This document shows positions 37,782-46,907 of a stretch of DNA of 64,000 nucleotides, piece after piece. A model generated the notes under the pieces. The model was not told the origin of the DNA, did not search any database, and saw only the letters and a list, made by a program, of their open reading frames with translations. Where the stretch lies: positions 124,001 to 188,000 of the forward strand of contig LNEU01000023.1 of assembly GCA_001464355.1 (NCBI GenBank), written 5' to 3'. A program made the translations under genes and the position numbers. This DNA is from Burkholderiales bacterium Ga0077544 (lineage in GTDB: Bacteria > Pseudomonadota > Gammaproteobacteria > Burkholderiales > Burkholderiaceae_D). Numbering within the stretch: the stretch's first letter is position 1; every line of letters starts with the position of its first letter.

Positions 37782-39227
37782 ATGCCGACTACCATGAACG
37801 ACCCCGATAAAGATGCCTCTGCTTCGGATTACAATTTACAGTCGAATCCACCGTCGAATTCACATCCGAATTCGCAGTCTGCTTTACACCCTGCTTCCGC
37901 GCGCAGTTCTGTTTCACGACATCGGATAGTCGTCGTCGGCGGTGGCGCAGGCGGCCTGGAACTGGTTACCGAACTCGGCAACAAGCTGGGCAAGAACGGC
38001 AAGGTCAGCGTCACACTGGTGGATCGGGCATCGACGCACATCTGGAAGCCCCTGCTGCATGAAGTTGCAGCCGGCAGCATGGATGCGAATACCCATCAAC
38101 TGGAATATGCGGCGCAGGCGCGCTGGCATCGTTTCGTGTTTCAGCAAGGCGAACTGCGTACGCTGGATCGTGATCGCAAGGTCATCACTATTTCCAGCCT
38201 GCTGGATGATGAAGGGATGGAGCTCTTGCCGCAACGCGAGATTGCCTACGACACCTTGATACTGGCGATAGGCAGCATTACCAATTTCTTTAACGTACCC
38301 GGGGCAGAAAAAAATGCGATCGCGGTCGATACCTTGAGCCAGGCAGAACACTTCCGCCGACGCATGATCGGCTTGTGCATGCGTGCCGAACACGCCATCG
38401 ATACGCATGGCGATCAGGTGCATCCGAAACTCAATGTAGCCATCATCGGTGCCGGAGCAACCGGCGTCGAACTATCTGCCGAGTTGCGCAATACGGCCGA
38501 AGTGCTGGGCGCCTATGGATTGCATCATCTCGATCCGTTGCGCGATATACGCATTACCGTGATCGAGGCCGGCCCCCGTATTTTATCCGGGCTGCCGGAA
38601 CCTATATCGATCAAGACCACAGGACTGCTGAATAAATTAGGCATCGACGTCATGACGAATGCAAAGGTATCCGAGGTGCAGGAGCATGCTGTCGTGTTCG
38701 CAAACGGCAACAGCATCCCGGCTGACCTGACCGTATGGGCGGCAGGCATACGCGCGCCGGCAATTCTCGCCGAACTCGGCTTGCCGGTAAATCGTCTGGG
38801 GCAAATCATCGTGCAGCGAACTTTGCAAACCGAAATCGATGCAAATATCTTTGCCTTCGGCGATTGCGCCGCCTGCCCATGGCCGGAGAAAAACAGCACG
38901 GTGCCGCCACGCGCGCAGGCCGCCCATCAGCAGGCGAGTTTTCTTTTTGATGCATTGAAGAAGCGCCTTGATGGGCAAGTCCTGCCGGAATTTGAATATC
39001 GCGATCTGGGTTCACTGGTGTCCTTGGGACGCTTTGATGCGGTAGGTAATTTGATGGGGCCGTTAATAGGCAGCACACTTTTTATCGAAGGCATCATGGC
39101 ACGCTTGTTGTATATATCGCTGTATCGCATGCATCTGGTCGCCCTGCATGGCTATGTGCGCACTGCTGCCGATACATTGGGACATTGGCTGCAACGCAAG
39201 ACATCGCCGCGCGTCAAACTTCATTAG
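37782..39227 (+). CDS. ndh: Type II NADH dehydrogenase (FAD, non-pumping)
   Basis: Oxidises NADH and reduces quinone at the inner membrane without moving protons. It has 481 residues from the ATG at 37782, with GGAGAGG ahead. An N-terminal tail of about 45 residues rich in Ser, Asn and His precedes the FAD-binding GGGAGGLEL motif. A second nucleotide fold IGAGATGVELSAEL near residue 228 binds NADH, and FGDCAACPWPE near residue 362 is the FAD-contacting segment. The C-terminal amphipathic part fits membrane attachment. The tail is unusual for the family. Followed by a clear terminator. Confidence 0.93.
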   Translation: MPTTMNDPDKDASASDYNLQSNPPSNSHPNSQSALHPASARSSVSRHRIVVVGGGAGGLELVTELGNKLGKNGKVSVTLVDRASTHIWKPLLHEVAAGSMDANTHQLEYAAQARWHRFVFQQGELRTLDRDRKVITISSLLDDEGMELLPQREIAYDTLILAIGSITNFFNVPGAEKNAIAVDTLSQAEHFRRRMIGLCMRAEHAIDTHGDQVHPKLNVAIIGAGATGVELSAELRNTAEVLGAYGLHHLDPLRDIRITVIEAGPRILSGLPEPISIKTTGLLNKLGIDVMTNAKVSEVQEHAVVFANGNSIPADLTVWAAGIRAPAILAELGLPVNRLGQIIVQRTLQTEIDANIFAFGDCAACPWPEKNSTVPPRAQAAHQQASFLFDALKKRLDGQVLPEFEYRDLGSLVSLGRFDAVGNLMGPLIGSTLFIEGIMARLLYISLYRMHLVALHGYVRTAADTLGHWLQRKTSPRVKLH

Positions 39228-39251
39228 CAACATTGCATTGAAAACACAGCA

Positions 39252-39280
39252 TCAGAAAAAAGTGCGCGACTTTTTTCTGA
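39252..39280 (+). terminator. Terminator of ndh
   Basis: Perfect 12-bp stem TCAGAAAAAAGT/ACTTTTTTCTGA with a GCGCG loop, 24 bases after the ndh stop. The T run forms part of the stem. Confidence 0.8.
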
Positions 39281-39579
39281 AACTGCTGCTACACTTTCCG
39301 CAGTCAAATTTATAAAACGGTATCTCCGTTCTGCATCTCCTTTAATTAACAAAGCCTTTTCGCTGCAAGGTTCGACGATGCATAAGCTGCATCAGGGCAC
39401 TGCAAAACCGGATAGCACTTGCCATAGAGCATGTGAACTGCCCGGATAAATCCGAGAACCAAGCTGAAGAACATTCCGGGCACCATGCTGCAATGTCACC
39501 AGAAGTGACTAGACAGCCTGCATCAACAACGCGTTATCAATTGCATGAAACGCTTTATTTTTAGATTGCCGGGAACAAT
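39281..39579. other. Untranslated region upstream of the CPA2 antiporter gene
   Basis: About 300 bases without a credible reading frame. It holds several short inverted repeats, for example GATGCATAAGCTGCATC near 39377 and CCGGATAAATCCG near 39440. I could not match these to any known riboswitch; a structured 5' leader is possible but unproven. Confidence 0.4.
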
Positions 39580-40782
39580 ATGACATCACATAGTTTTTTT
39601 CCGAATATGCCGCACGCACTGAATGTGCTCACCGCCACCGGCCTGCTGCTGATCGCTGGCGTATTGGGTGCGCGCCTGCTGCGGCGCATATTTCCCCAAT
39701 TGCCTGCCATCACCGCCTATGTATTAACCGGACTCTTGATAGGACCATCGGTACTGAACCTGATCGATGTTGCGCTGCTCAGCGAAATCAGTCTGCTGGT
39801 CGATCTGGCACTCGGGCTGGTCTTGTTTGAACTAGGACGTCGCGTCGATTACAAATGGCTGCTGCGAGAAAAAGGTTTGCTGATCACCGGCGTCGCACTC
39901 AGCACCACGACCTTCATCGCCCTCTTCATTCTGCTCACGCAGTTCGGCGTCACCAAACTGGTTGCCAGCATGGTCGCAGCACTCGGCATGGCAACCTCGC
40001 CCGCCGTGATTCTGAATGTGGTGCGCGAGGTCAAGGCAGAAGGCCAACTGACCGAACGCATGCTGAATATTGTCGTCATCGGCAATGCACTTGCCTTCGT
40101 GGTGTTCTCGATGGGCCTGGCTGCAGTACACGTAGAGTATGAAGCCGGCTGGGAAAGTTACATCCTGCATCCTCTGTACCTGCTGCTCGGTTCTGCCGCA
40201 CTGGGCTGGATCATCAGCCGCTTGCTGGTCTGGATAGGTCAATGGCTGGGACGCGATAGCCAGGCCCAGCTGATACTGGTGCTGGCACTGATTGCGAGTA
40301 CGGTGGGGCTTGCCGTCATGCTGAATCTGTCGGCCCTGATTGCACTACTGGTATTCGGCATCGCCAGCCGCAGCTATGACGCACGCTACGCGATTGTAGA
40401 ACCCGATCTCAGCCAGTTCAGCGGCTTGTTCTACGTTGCATTGTTTGTATTTGCAGGCGCCAAACTGGAGTTGTCGCACCTGCTGGATTTGTGGCCCATC
40501 GTGCTCGCCTTCATCGCCGTGCGCCTGCTGATTGCCATCGGCATGACGACCGGATTGGCGCGACTGAATGGCATTGCGCTGCGCAAAGGCGCACTACTGG
40601 GCGTGGGTTTAGTGCCACTGTCCGGCTTCAACATCATCATGGTGCAGCATGCAGTCGGCTACTATCCGCAATTCGGCGCGCAACTCACTGCACTGGTCGT
40701 TTCGATACTCGTCATTCTCGAATTACTGGGCCCGATTTGTACCCGCTATGCGCTGGTCGCATCAGGCGAAGCCAAGAACTGA
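39580..40782 (+). CDS. CPA2-family cation:proton antiporter, membrane domain only
   Basis: A 400-residue protein with about 12-13 membrane segments and the sodium/hydrogen exchanger fold of the Kef type. A polar signature lies in ALGMATSPAVILNVVRE, where CPA2 proteins carry the ion-binding Asp/Asn region. It lacks the C-terminal TrkA-N/KTN domain of KefB and KefC, so regulation by nucleotide or glutathione ligands would need another protein. The YbdK-type ligase gene follows after 14 bases and is probably co-transcribed. Confidence 0.9.
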   Translation: MTSHSFFPNMPHALNVLTATGLLLIAGVLGARLLRRIFPQLPAITAYVLTGLLIGPSVLNLIDVALLSEISLLVDLALGLVLFELGRRVDYKWLLREKGLLITGVALSTTTFIALFILLTQFGVTKLVASMVAALGMATSPAVILNVVREVKAEGQLTERMLNIVVIGNALAFVVFSMGLAAVHVEYEAGWESYILHPLYLLLGSAALGWIISRLLVWIGQWLGRDSQAQLILVLALIASTVGLAVMLNLSALIALLVFGIASRSYDARYAIVEPDLSQFSGLFYVALFVFAGAKLELSHLLDLWPIVLAFIAVRLLIAIGMTTGLARLNGIALRKGALLGVGLVPLSGFNIIMVQHAVGYYPQFGAQLTALVVSILVILELLGPICTRYALVASGEAKN

Positions 40783-40796
40783 TCAAGGAAATCTTT

Positions 40797-41909
40797 ATGC
40801 TGGAATTCAATAACTCGACACCGCTGACCATGGGTGTCGAACTCGAACTGCAAATTGTCAATCGACGTGATTACAATCTGACGCGCGGTTCCGACGACCT
40901 GCTGCAGATCATCAACAAGACCGAACACGGCTACGATATCAAGCCCGAAATCACCGAGAGCATGATCGAAATCGCCACCTCGGTGCACATCGATCATCAC
41001 GAAATGCTGACCGAACTCACTGCCATGCGTACCCTGCTGGTCGCCGCTGCAGACAAGCTCAATCTCGGCCTCGCCGGTGGCGGTGCGCATCCGTTCCAGC
41101 ATTGGGAAGATCAACGTATCTATCCGACTGATAGATATCGCCTGGTATCCGAGTTATACGGCTATCTGGCCAAGCAATTTACCGTCTACGGCCAGCATAT
41201 TCACATCGGCTGCCCGAGCGGCGATGAAGCGATTCGCCTTGCCCATCTGCTGGCCCGCACGATGCCGCACTTCATTACGCTGTCGGCGTCATCGCCGTTC
41301 TATCAAGGCGTGGACACCACGTTCCAGTCATCGCGGCTAACCAGCATCAATGCCTTCCCGTTGAGCGGTACCATGCCGTTTGTCAATGACTGGGAGGCGT
41401 TCAACGCCTACTTCGACAAGATGTCGCGCTTGGGCATCGTCGCCAGCATGAAGGATTTTTACTGGGATATACGTCCCAAGCCGGAATACGGCACAGTGGA
41501 GATTCGCGTTTGCGATACGCCGCTGGCAATCGAGACGGCGGTCGCTCTGGGCGCTTATGCGCAAACCCTGAGCAAATACTTCTTTACGCAACGCGATCTG
41601 CACCCGACCGCAGATACCGCGCTGACCTATTCGTACAATCGTTTTCAGGCGTGTCGCTTCGGCTTGAACGGTGCCTTGATCAATCCGCTTACAGGCACGC
41701 AGTCGTCAATCAAGGACGATATCCTGCAAACCTTTGACATGCTGAAGGACGTCGCTGAAGAAATGGGTACAGACGACGCCATCGAACTGCTGCGCCGTCG
41801 TGTATTGTCCGGCCAATCAGATGCAGACTGGTTGCGCGCCTGTTACGAAAAAAGCGGCTCCCTGAGCGACGTCGTACGCCAGCAAAGTGCCGTGTGGATG
41901 GCACGATGA
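40797..41909 (+). CDS. ybdK: YbdK-type carboxylate-amine ligase (GCS2 family)
   Basis: The protein has 370 residues from the ATG at 40797, with AAGGA ahead. The GCS2 family forms gamma-glutamyl-like amide bonds; E. coli YbdK has weak glutamate-cysteine ligase activity. Family hallmarks are TMGVELELQIVNRRDYNLT (residues 12-30), GGGAHPFQHWEDQ, YGQHIHIGCPSGDEAIR and the ATP/Mg segment PEYGTVEIRVCDTP. Placement behind a Kef-like antiporter gene suggests a link between a gamma-glutamyl product and ion homeostasis, as an inference only. Confidence 0.92.
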   Translation: MLEFNNSTPLTMGVELELQIVNRRDYNLTRGSDDLLQIINKTEHGYDIKPEITESMIEIATSVHIDHHEMLTELTAMRTLLVAAADKLNLGLAGGGAHPFQHWEDQRIYPTDRYRLVSELYGYLAKQFTVYGQHIHIGCPSGDEAIRLAHLLARTMPHFITLSASSPFYQGVDTTFQSSRLTSINAFPLSGTMPFVNDWEAFNAYFDKMSRLGIVASMKDFYWDIRPKPEYGTVEIRVCDTPLAIETAVALGAYAQTLSKYFFTQRDLHPTADTALTYSYNRFQACRFGLNGALINPLTGTQSSIKDDILQTFDMLKDVAEEMGTDDAIELLRRRVLSGQSDADWLRACYEKSGSLSDVVRQQSAVWMAR

Positions 41910-42017
41910 TAATTCGCAAATAAGCGATCAACTGTCCATTGCAGGCAAACACGCGGAAGATTTATCCCTTGCCTGCCCGGGGCTCACCTGTATTTTTGTA
42001 AGAGAATTCCCACAAGC

Positions 42018-42085
42018 GAATCGGAAAATCACCGATTCTGCAAAGTTTGCACTTCCTGCACAATCGACTCTGTAAAACTTGCACT
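42018..42085. promoter_or_regulatory. Operator-like repeats ahead of the sigma-54 activator gene
   Basis: A 7-bp inverted repeat GAATCGG/CCGATTC (42018-42038) is followed at once by TGCAAAGTTTGCACT (42039-42053), whose first 13 bases are a perfect palindrome. A near copy, TGTAAAACTTGCACT, lies at 42071-42085, exactly 32 bases (three helical turns) on. The elements end 24 bases before the start codon, fitting autoregulation. Confidence 0.55.
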
Positions 42086-42108
42086 ATGTTTTCACAGAGG
42101 AGAAACCA

Positions 42109-43248
42109 ATGTCCAACGGATTGAGTAGCGACGGCAACGCTGTCGGGATGCCGGCACTAAATACAGAAGAATTCACAAAAGAATTCGCAGAAAAATTCGC
42201 TGTCATACCCGCCCGTGCACATGGAGCCGACGCATCATATAAAAATGACCATCGTTGTGGCGATCTATACGGCGCATCGGAAAACATGCAGCATCTGTTC
42301 AAAATGATAGGCAAGGTCGCACCGACCAATGCGAATGTGCTGATCATCGGCGAAAGCGGCACCGGCAAAGAACTGGTCGCTAACGTCATCCATCATAAAA
42401 GCAAGGAAGGCAATCAACCGTTCATTGCATTGAATTGCGGTGCGATCTCCCCGCAATTGATAGAAGCAGAATTGTTCGGTTCCGAGCGCGGCAGTTTTAC
42501 TGGTTCCGTGCGTATGCAAAAAGGCTGCTTTGAACGCGCCGACGGCGGCACCCTGTTTCTCGATGAGGTGACAGAAATGTCGCTCGACATGCAAGTCAAA
42601 TTGCTGCGCGTACTCGAAACCAATCGCTTCTATCGGATTGGTGCCGACGAAGAAACCGAAGTCAAGGTACGTGTTGTTGCCGCCACCAATCGCGATCCGC
42701 TGGAAGCCGTCGCGAACGGCACACTGCGCAGCGACCTCTTCTATCGTCTGGCGGTGTTCCCTATCCATGTCCCTACGCTACGTGAACGCGGCGAAGACAT
42801 ACGCTTGCTGGCCAACCTCTTTCTCGCGCAGTTGAACGAAGAAGAAGGCAACAACAAACATTTTTCAAAAGCGTCTTATCGACTTTTGAATGAATACAGC
42901 TGGCCTGGCAATGTACGCGAATTGAAGAATATTGTGCACCGCAGCTATATTCTTGCGGATCAGGAACTAGACATCAAACTTGGCATCAATCCCTTGAGAA
43001 GTCATATCATCGAGCACGCTGAAGATTGCGTCACCGTACAACTAGGCAGCAAGCTGGCAGATGCGGAACAAAGACTGATATGTGCGACATTAGGACATTG
43101 TGGCGGCAATAAAACGCTGACCGCCGAGGTGTTAGGTGTGAGTCTTAAAACCCTTTACAATCGCCTCAATGAATATCAGGCAAAATTGTTTTTACCTGAT
43201 GCCATCAACAACCGCACGCATCACTATGGCATGCAGGCTCGCAACTAG
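42109..43248 (+). CDS. Sigma-54-dependent transcriptional activator without receiver domain
   Basis: The protein has 379 residues from the ATG at 42109 (GAGGAG ahead). About 50 unassigned N-terminal residues precede the AAA+ domain, so it has no receiver, GAF or PAS input. Walker A is GESGTGKE (81-88) and Walker B LFLDEV (about 149-154). The sigma-54 contact loop, normally GAFTGA, reads GSFTGS (128-133). A Fis-type helix-turn-helix closes the protein (NKTLTAEVLGVSLKTLYNRL). It is first of three plus-strand regulatory genes; activity may depend on protein partners such as the neighbouring response regulators. Confidence 0.93.
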   Translation: MSNGLSSDGNAVGMPALNTEEFTKEFAEKFAVIPARAHGADASYKNDHRCGDLYGASENMQHLFKMIGKVAPTNANVLIIGESGTGKELVANVIHHKSKEGNQPFIALNCGAISPQLIEAELFGSERGSFTGSVRMQKGCFERADGGTLFLDEVTEMSLDMQVKLLRVLETNRFYRIGADEETEVKVRVVAATNRDPLEAVANGTLRSDLFYRLAVFPIHVPTLRERGEDIRLLANLFLAQLNEEEGNNKHFSKASYRLLNEYSWPGNVRELKNIVHRSYILADQELDIKLGINPLRSHIIEHAEDCVTVQLGSKLADAEQRLICATLGHCGGNKTLTAEVLGVSLKTLYNRLNEYQAKLFLPDAINNRTHHYGMQARN

Positions 43249-43275
43249 CACTCAACTGAAAAACGCGTATTCACC

Positions 43276-43908
43276 ATGGTAAAAATTCTCGTAGTTGACG
43301 ATCATGCGGTAGTCCGCGCCGGCGTGCAGTATTTCATTGCACAGGTGCCGGACATGAGCATCGAAGGTGAGGCAGCGACTGCCCAGGAAGCGATTCGTCT
43401 GGTACGTGCGCAGGATTGGGACATCGTTTTACTCGATATCAATATGCCGGACAAAAGCGGCGTAGAAGTATTAAAGCAAATCAAGCGTGAAAAACCAGAT
43501 CTGCCTGTGCTGATTCTGAGCATGCATCCGGAAAGCCGTTACGCAGTGCAGATTCTGCGCAGCGGCGCCAGCGGCTATGTGCAAAAAGAAGCGCTGGCCG
43601 AAGAACTGGTTACCGCTATACAAACAATTTTGCGCGGCCATAAATACATCAGTCATACGGTGGCAGAACTGTTGACGACAGAAGTCGATGCCAATGCGGA
43701 AAAGCCGCTGCACGAAACCCTGTCGAAACGCGAATATGAAATCTTCTATAAGTTATGTCAGGGTCACGGCGTCACCAAGATCGCCGATGAACTTTGCTTG
43801 AGCGTAAAGACCGTGAGTACTTACCGTGCGCGCGTTTTGCAAAAGATGAATATGGAAAACAACGCCGGCATCATTTATTACGCCATCAAGCAAAATCTGA
43901 TCGATTAA
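43276..43908 (+). CDS. NarL/FixJ-type response regulator
   Basis: The protein has 210 residues: a receiver domain with Asp8-Asp9 acidic pocket and phosphoacceptor Asp54 (LLDINMP), then a LuxR-type helix-turn-helix (LSKREYEIFYKLCQGHGVTKIADELCLSVKTVSTYRARV read in part). The family binds DNA as a phosphorylated dimer. It starts 27 bases after the sigma-54 activator gene. The HisKA_3 kinase encoded 700 bases downstream on the other strand is of the class that normally pairs with NarL-type regulators. Confidence 0.94.
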   Translation: MVKILVVDDHAVVRAGVQYFIAQVPDMSIEGEAATAQEAIRLVRAQDWDIVLLDINMPDKSGVEVLKQIKREKPDLPVLILSMHPESRYAVQILRSGASGYVQKEALAEELVTAIQTILRGHKYISHTVAELLTTEVDANAEKPLHETLSKREYEIFYKLCQGHGVTKIADELCLSVKTVSTYRARVLQKMNMENNAGIIYYAIKQNLID

Positions 43909-43928
43909 TTATTTCAGGACCAGAACGA

Positions 43929-44408
43929 ATGTCTTTCTATAGCGCAGTTACCAGTAGTAAAAGCGATTCTTATATGAATAAAGCGAAAAATATTATGGCG
44001 GATGGAAATTGTCAGCCCTTGCGCATTTTTCTGGTAGAGGACTCTATTGATGTGCGCGATCTGATGATAGAAAACCTGGCGATGATCCCCGGCGTTGTCG
44101 TGGCGGGCGTATCGGAATCGGAAACCGATGCCCTGAGTCAGTTGAATTCTATCGCCTGCGATATTCTGATCGTCGATATTCAGCTCAAAAAAGGCAATGG
44201 CATCAATCTGCTGCGCGAGCTATCCGGAAAACGCGATTACGATCCACTGAAAATCATTTGCAGCAATAACGCGACTGAAGTATTTCGTCGTGTCGGACGT
44301 CAATATGGCGTCAATCACTTCTTTGACAAGACTTCAGAATTTCCACAGTTGTTTGAATTGATCAGGGAATTGAGCAACGCTCACATTGAATGCCGCAGTC
44401 AGGACTGA
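43929..44408 (+). CDS. Stand-alone CheY-like receiver protein
   Basis: The protein has 159 residues from the ATG at 43929 (AGGA ahead), 20 bases after the NarL-type gene. A 30-residue polar tail precedes a receiver domain with acidic pair Glu37-Asp38, phosphoacceptor Asp83 (LIVDIQLKKG) and the conserved Lys134 in FFDKTSE. The position normally held by Thr/Ser near strand 4 is in CSNNAT. There is no output domain, so it probably works by protein contact or as a phosphate sink in the same phosphorelay. Confidence 0.9.
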   Translation: MSFYSAVTSSKSDSYMNKAKNIMADGNCQPLRIFLVEDSIDVRDLMIENLAMIPGVVVAGVSESETDALSQLNSIACDILIVDIQLKKGNGINLLRELSGKRDYDPLKIICSNNATEVFRRVGRQYGVNHFFDKTSEFPQLFELIRELSNAHIECRSQD

Positions 44409-44582
44409 ACCTCTAATAACGTCGTCGCCACACTTGGCAGCTGAAATTTCATCCCTGAGTTTATCCAGAAAATTTCTGCCGCATCACCAGTCCCACCCTT
44501 CATGTGCAACAGCACAAGCCCGGCGCTGATAACGCAAGCACGCCAAGAATAGATAGTCGACAAACTCTAGCCGCCAAGTAGA

Positions 44583-46598
44583 TCAGTCGTTTGCTTCCAT
44601 CACATGATCATCCGACACTGCCGTGTTCTCCGGCGTTTTTGGAATCGTAATAATAATCGTCGTCCCCTTGCCTTCCGCTCCATTCACCCTGACTGTGCCA
44701 CCTAGATACGCTACCCGTTCGCGCATGCCGCGTAAACCGTGGGTGATTACACCACCGGGATTGGCGGCAGGAATACCGATACCGTTATCACGCACAGTCA
44801 ACACGATTTCATCGTCGACATCATCCAGCACTACGTCAACATGTGTGGCTTTGGCATGCTTGGCGATATTGTTCAAGGCTTCCTGGACGATGCGGAACAG
44901 CGCGATATCCACACGGGGAGCATAGCCCAACTGGTCATCTGGAAGATTAACGTTGCAGACAACGCCGGTATATTTTTCAAATTCTGCAGCCTGTTCCGCA
45001 ATCGCTATCTTGACGCCAAACACATCCAGCTTGTCCGGCCGTAAACCGTTTTGAATACGCCGGGTCGCGTCGGTGATAGAACTGAGTAAAGCCTTGATCT
45101 TGAGCGAACGTTCGGTAAATTTTGGCTCAGGCGGCATCTGCTGGAAGATAAGCGACAGATGCATATTCAGTGCGGTGAGTGCCGCACCCAGGTCATCGTG
45201 TAATTCTCGTGCGATCGAACGCTTCTCTTCTTCACGCGTTGTTTCCAAATGGCCGATCAATTCACTGACTTCAAAAGTGCGTGCAGCGACCAGAGCTTCG
45301 AGCTGGGTTTCATGGGCTTTCAATGCATCTTCAATGCGTTTGCGTTCCGTAATATCGGTACTGATACCAACCAAACCCATCACTTGTCCCTGGTCATCCA
45401 GCCACGGCGCCTTGGTCGAGTGCATGGTACGTACACCGTAGGCATAGCGGGAGGTGGTTTCGAAAGTCATAGGCTTGCCGCTGGAAATCACGCTTCGATC
45501 CTCTGCTATAACGCGCGCTGCATCGACTTTCTCAAGGTACAGTTCTTCACTGCGGAAACCGATCACCTGTTCTCGCTCTTTTCCAAGCAGGCGCAATTTG
45601 GCAGGATTGGCAAAGATCATCCGGCCATTGCGATCTTTGACAAAGATTGCATCCGGCGTGTTATCGCTGACTGCGCGCAACAAGGCATTGCTTTCGGCAA
45701 GTGCTGCTTCACCGATTTGGCGACCTTCGTATTCACGATTCAGAAGCGCTGCGGTACGGCAGAACATGATGAACAAGAGTGTACCGCTCAGCATGATCAG
45801 TAGCGGCGATGCCTTGTCGGCATCATAGAGATTATTCTGCACGCCCCATTTGATCGCAAAATCCAGGATCACCAGCATCAACAGGCTGTTCGGCAACAAG
45901 CGCCGAAGAATCGGACCGCCCGGCGATTTGCTATTCCAGAGACGCATCAGACGATGCGCCGGGCGCGCAGACAATATCCCCAGCCCCAGCACCATGAAGG
46001 TCACCGAGATAAAAGGTACCAACGTACGTGCAGCGTCAGCCACATCCATCGACATCACGTTGTACAACTGACCCACCAGCGGAATGCCCATCATGCCGAT
46101 GAGGATAAAGGCTACATACTCGGATGGGTAATGGCCGTGAGCGGTACGGTAGTCCAGCAATAATAGACAGAAACCCACAAATACGAAGCCCAGCGCCGCA
46201 AGCGGCGAGTCGTACAAGAGGAATTTTTCCTGCGCACCTGTTTTTGCCAACAGGGTTTCAAGGCCGATATCAATACCAAAAAAATAGCGCAGCAGTGCCG
46301 ATGCGCCGACCACTACCACCGCCAGTGCCAAGACAGATGCCACTACCTTCACTGCAGTTCTGAGCATGCCATGTGCAACATGCATGGAGCGAAATGCAAG
46401 TGCCAGCGCTGCCAGAATGAAAACAATGCCGGTCGTTGTCCTTATCGGCACGATATCGGCGAGGCGGTAGTCGAGAATCCAGAAGTCCTGCGCGGCGTTA
46501 TAGATTGCAACGATACCAACCGTCAGAATGAGAGCTGCGGCGATGAGGGGCGCAACCAGAAAAGTAAAGAATTTGCGATGTTCATCTGATTGAAACAT
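44583..46598 (-). CDS. Membrane PAS sensor histidine kinase (HisKA_3/NarX class)
   Basis: The protein has 671 residues from the ATG at 46596-46598, with CGGAG ahead; a longer frame upstream is not protein-like. About eight membrane segments fill residues 10-285, an integral sensing module of MASE-like type. A PAS/PAC domain covers about 300-420 (AVSDNTPDAIFVKDRNGRMI), then a coiled linker. Phosphoacceptor His467 is in ARELHDDLGAAL. The ATPase part has VQEALNNIAKHA, VRDNGIGIP and GLRGMRERV. It is convergent with the two response regulator genes, which are its likely partners. Confidence 0.94.
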   Translation of the reverse strand: MFQSDEHRKFFTFLVAPLIAAALILTVGIVAIYNAAQDFWILDYRLADIVPIRTTTGIVFILAALALAFRSMHVAHGMLRTAVKVVASVLALAVVVVGASALLRYFFGIDIGLETLLAKTGAQEKFLLYDSPLAALGFVFVGFCLLLLDYRTAHGHYPSEYVAFILIGMMGIPLVGQLYNVMSMDVADAARTLVPFISVTFMVLGLGILSARPAHRLMRLWNSKSPGGPILRRLLPNSLLMLVILDFAIKWGVQNNLYDADKASPLLIMLSGTLLFIMFCRTAALLNREYEGRQIGEAALAESNALLRAVSDNTPDAIFVKDRNGRMIFANPAKLRLLGKEREQVIGFRSEELYLEKVDAARVIAEDRSVISSGKPMTFETTSRYAYGVRTMHSTKAPWLDDQGQVMGLVGISTDITERKRIEDALKAHETQLEALVAARTFEVSELIGHLETTREEEKRSIARELHDDLGAALTALNMHLSLIFQQMPPEPKFTERSLKIKALLSSITDATRRIQNGLRPDKLDVFGVKIAIAEQAAEFEKYTGVVCNVNLPDDQLGYAPRVDIALFRIVQEALNNIAKHAKATHVDVVLDDVDDEIVLTVRDNGIGIPAANPGGVITHGLRGMRERVAYLGGTVRVNGAEGKGTTIIITIPKTPENTAVSDDHVMEAND

Positions 46599-46907
46599 GA
46601 GTTTGCTCCGCTGCAAATTGGGAAACAGGACAACACTACTTCGCCTTCCTGCTCCGAATAACACATGCCTGACTCTATTGATACGGTCCTGGCGACGTTT
46701 TACGATGGTTCTTAGGGAGAGTTGCAGATCTTGAAGGACCGCATGTACTGCAAGATGCACAGTGTTCAGAGCGCATGAATAAGATAGTTTGCCCTGCAAT
46801 ATTGTTGCGTGTGCGAAGTAGCATAGCAGTATCCTGCGCGCCTGCAAACGCTTGGTCAGATATTAATCCAGCGGAATAGTTCCTGCGCGCATCGAGATGG
46901 CAATGAA

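Noticed and set aside
39377-39500. Riboswitch in the antiporter leader
   Set aside because: Short inverted repeats are present, but I could not match the conserved cores of manganese, pH or potassium riboswitches.
42036-42060. Possible sigma-54 promoter (TTTGCACTTCCTGCA) before the activator gene
   Set aside because: The GG/GC spacing is wrong (seven bases instead of ten), so it is better read as part of a palindromic operator.
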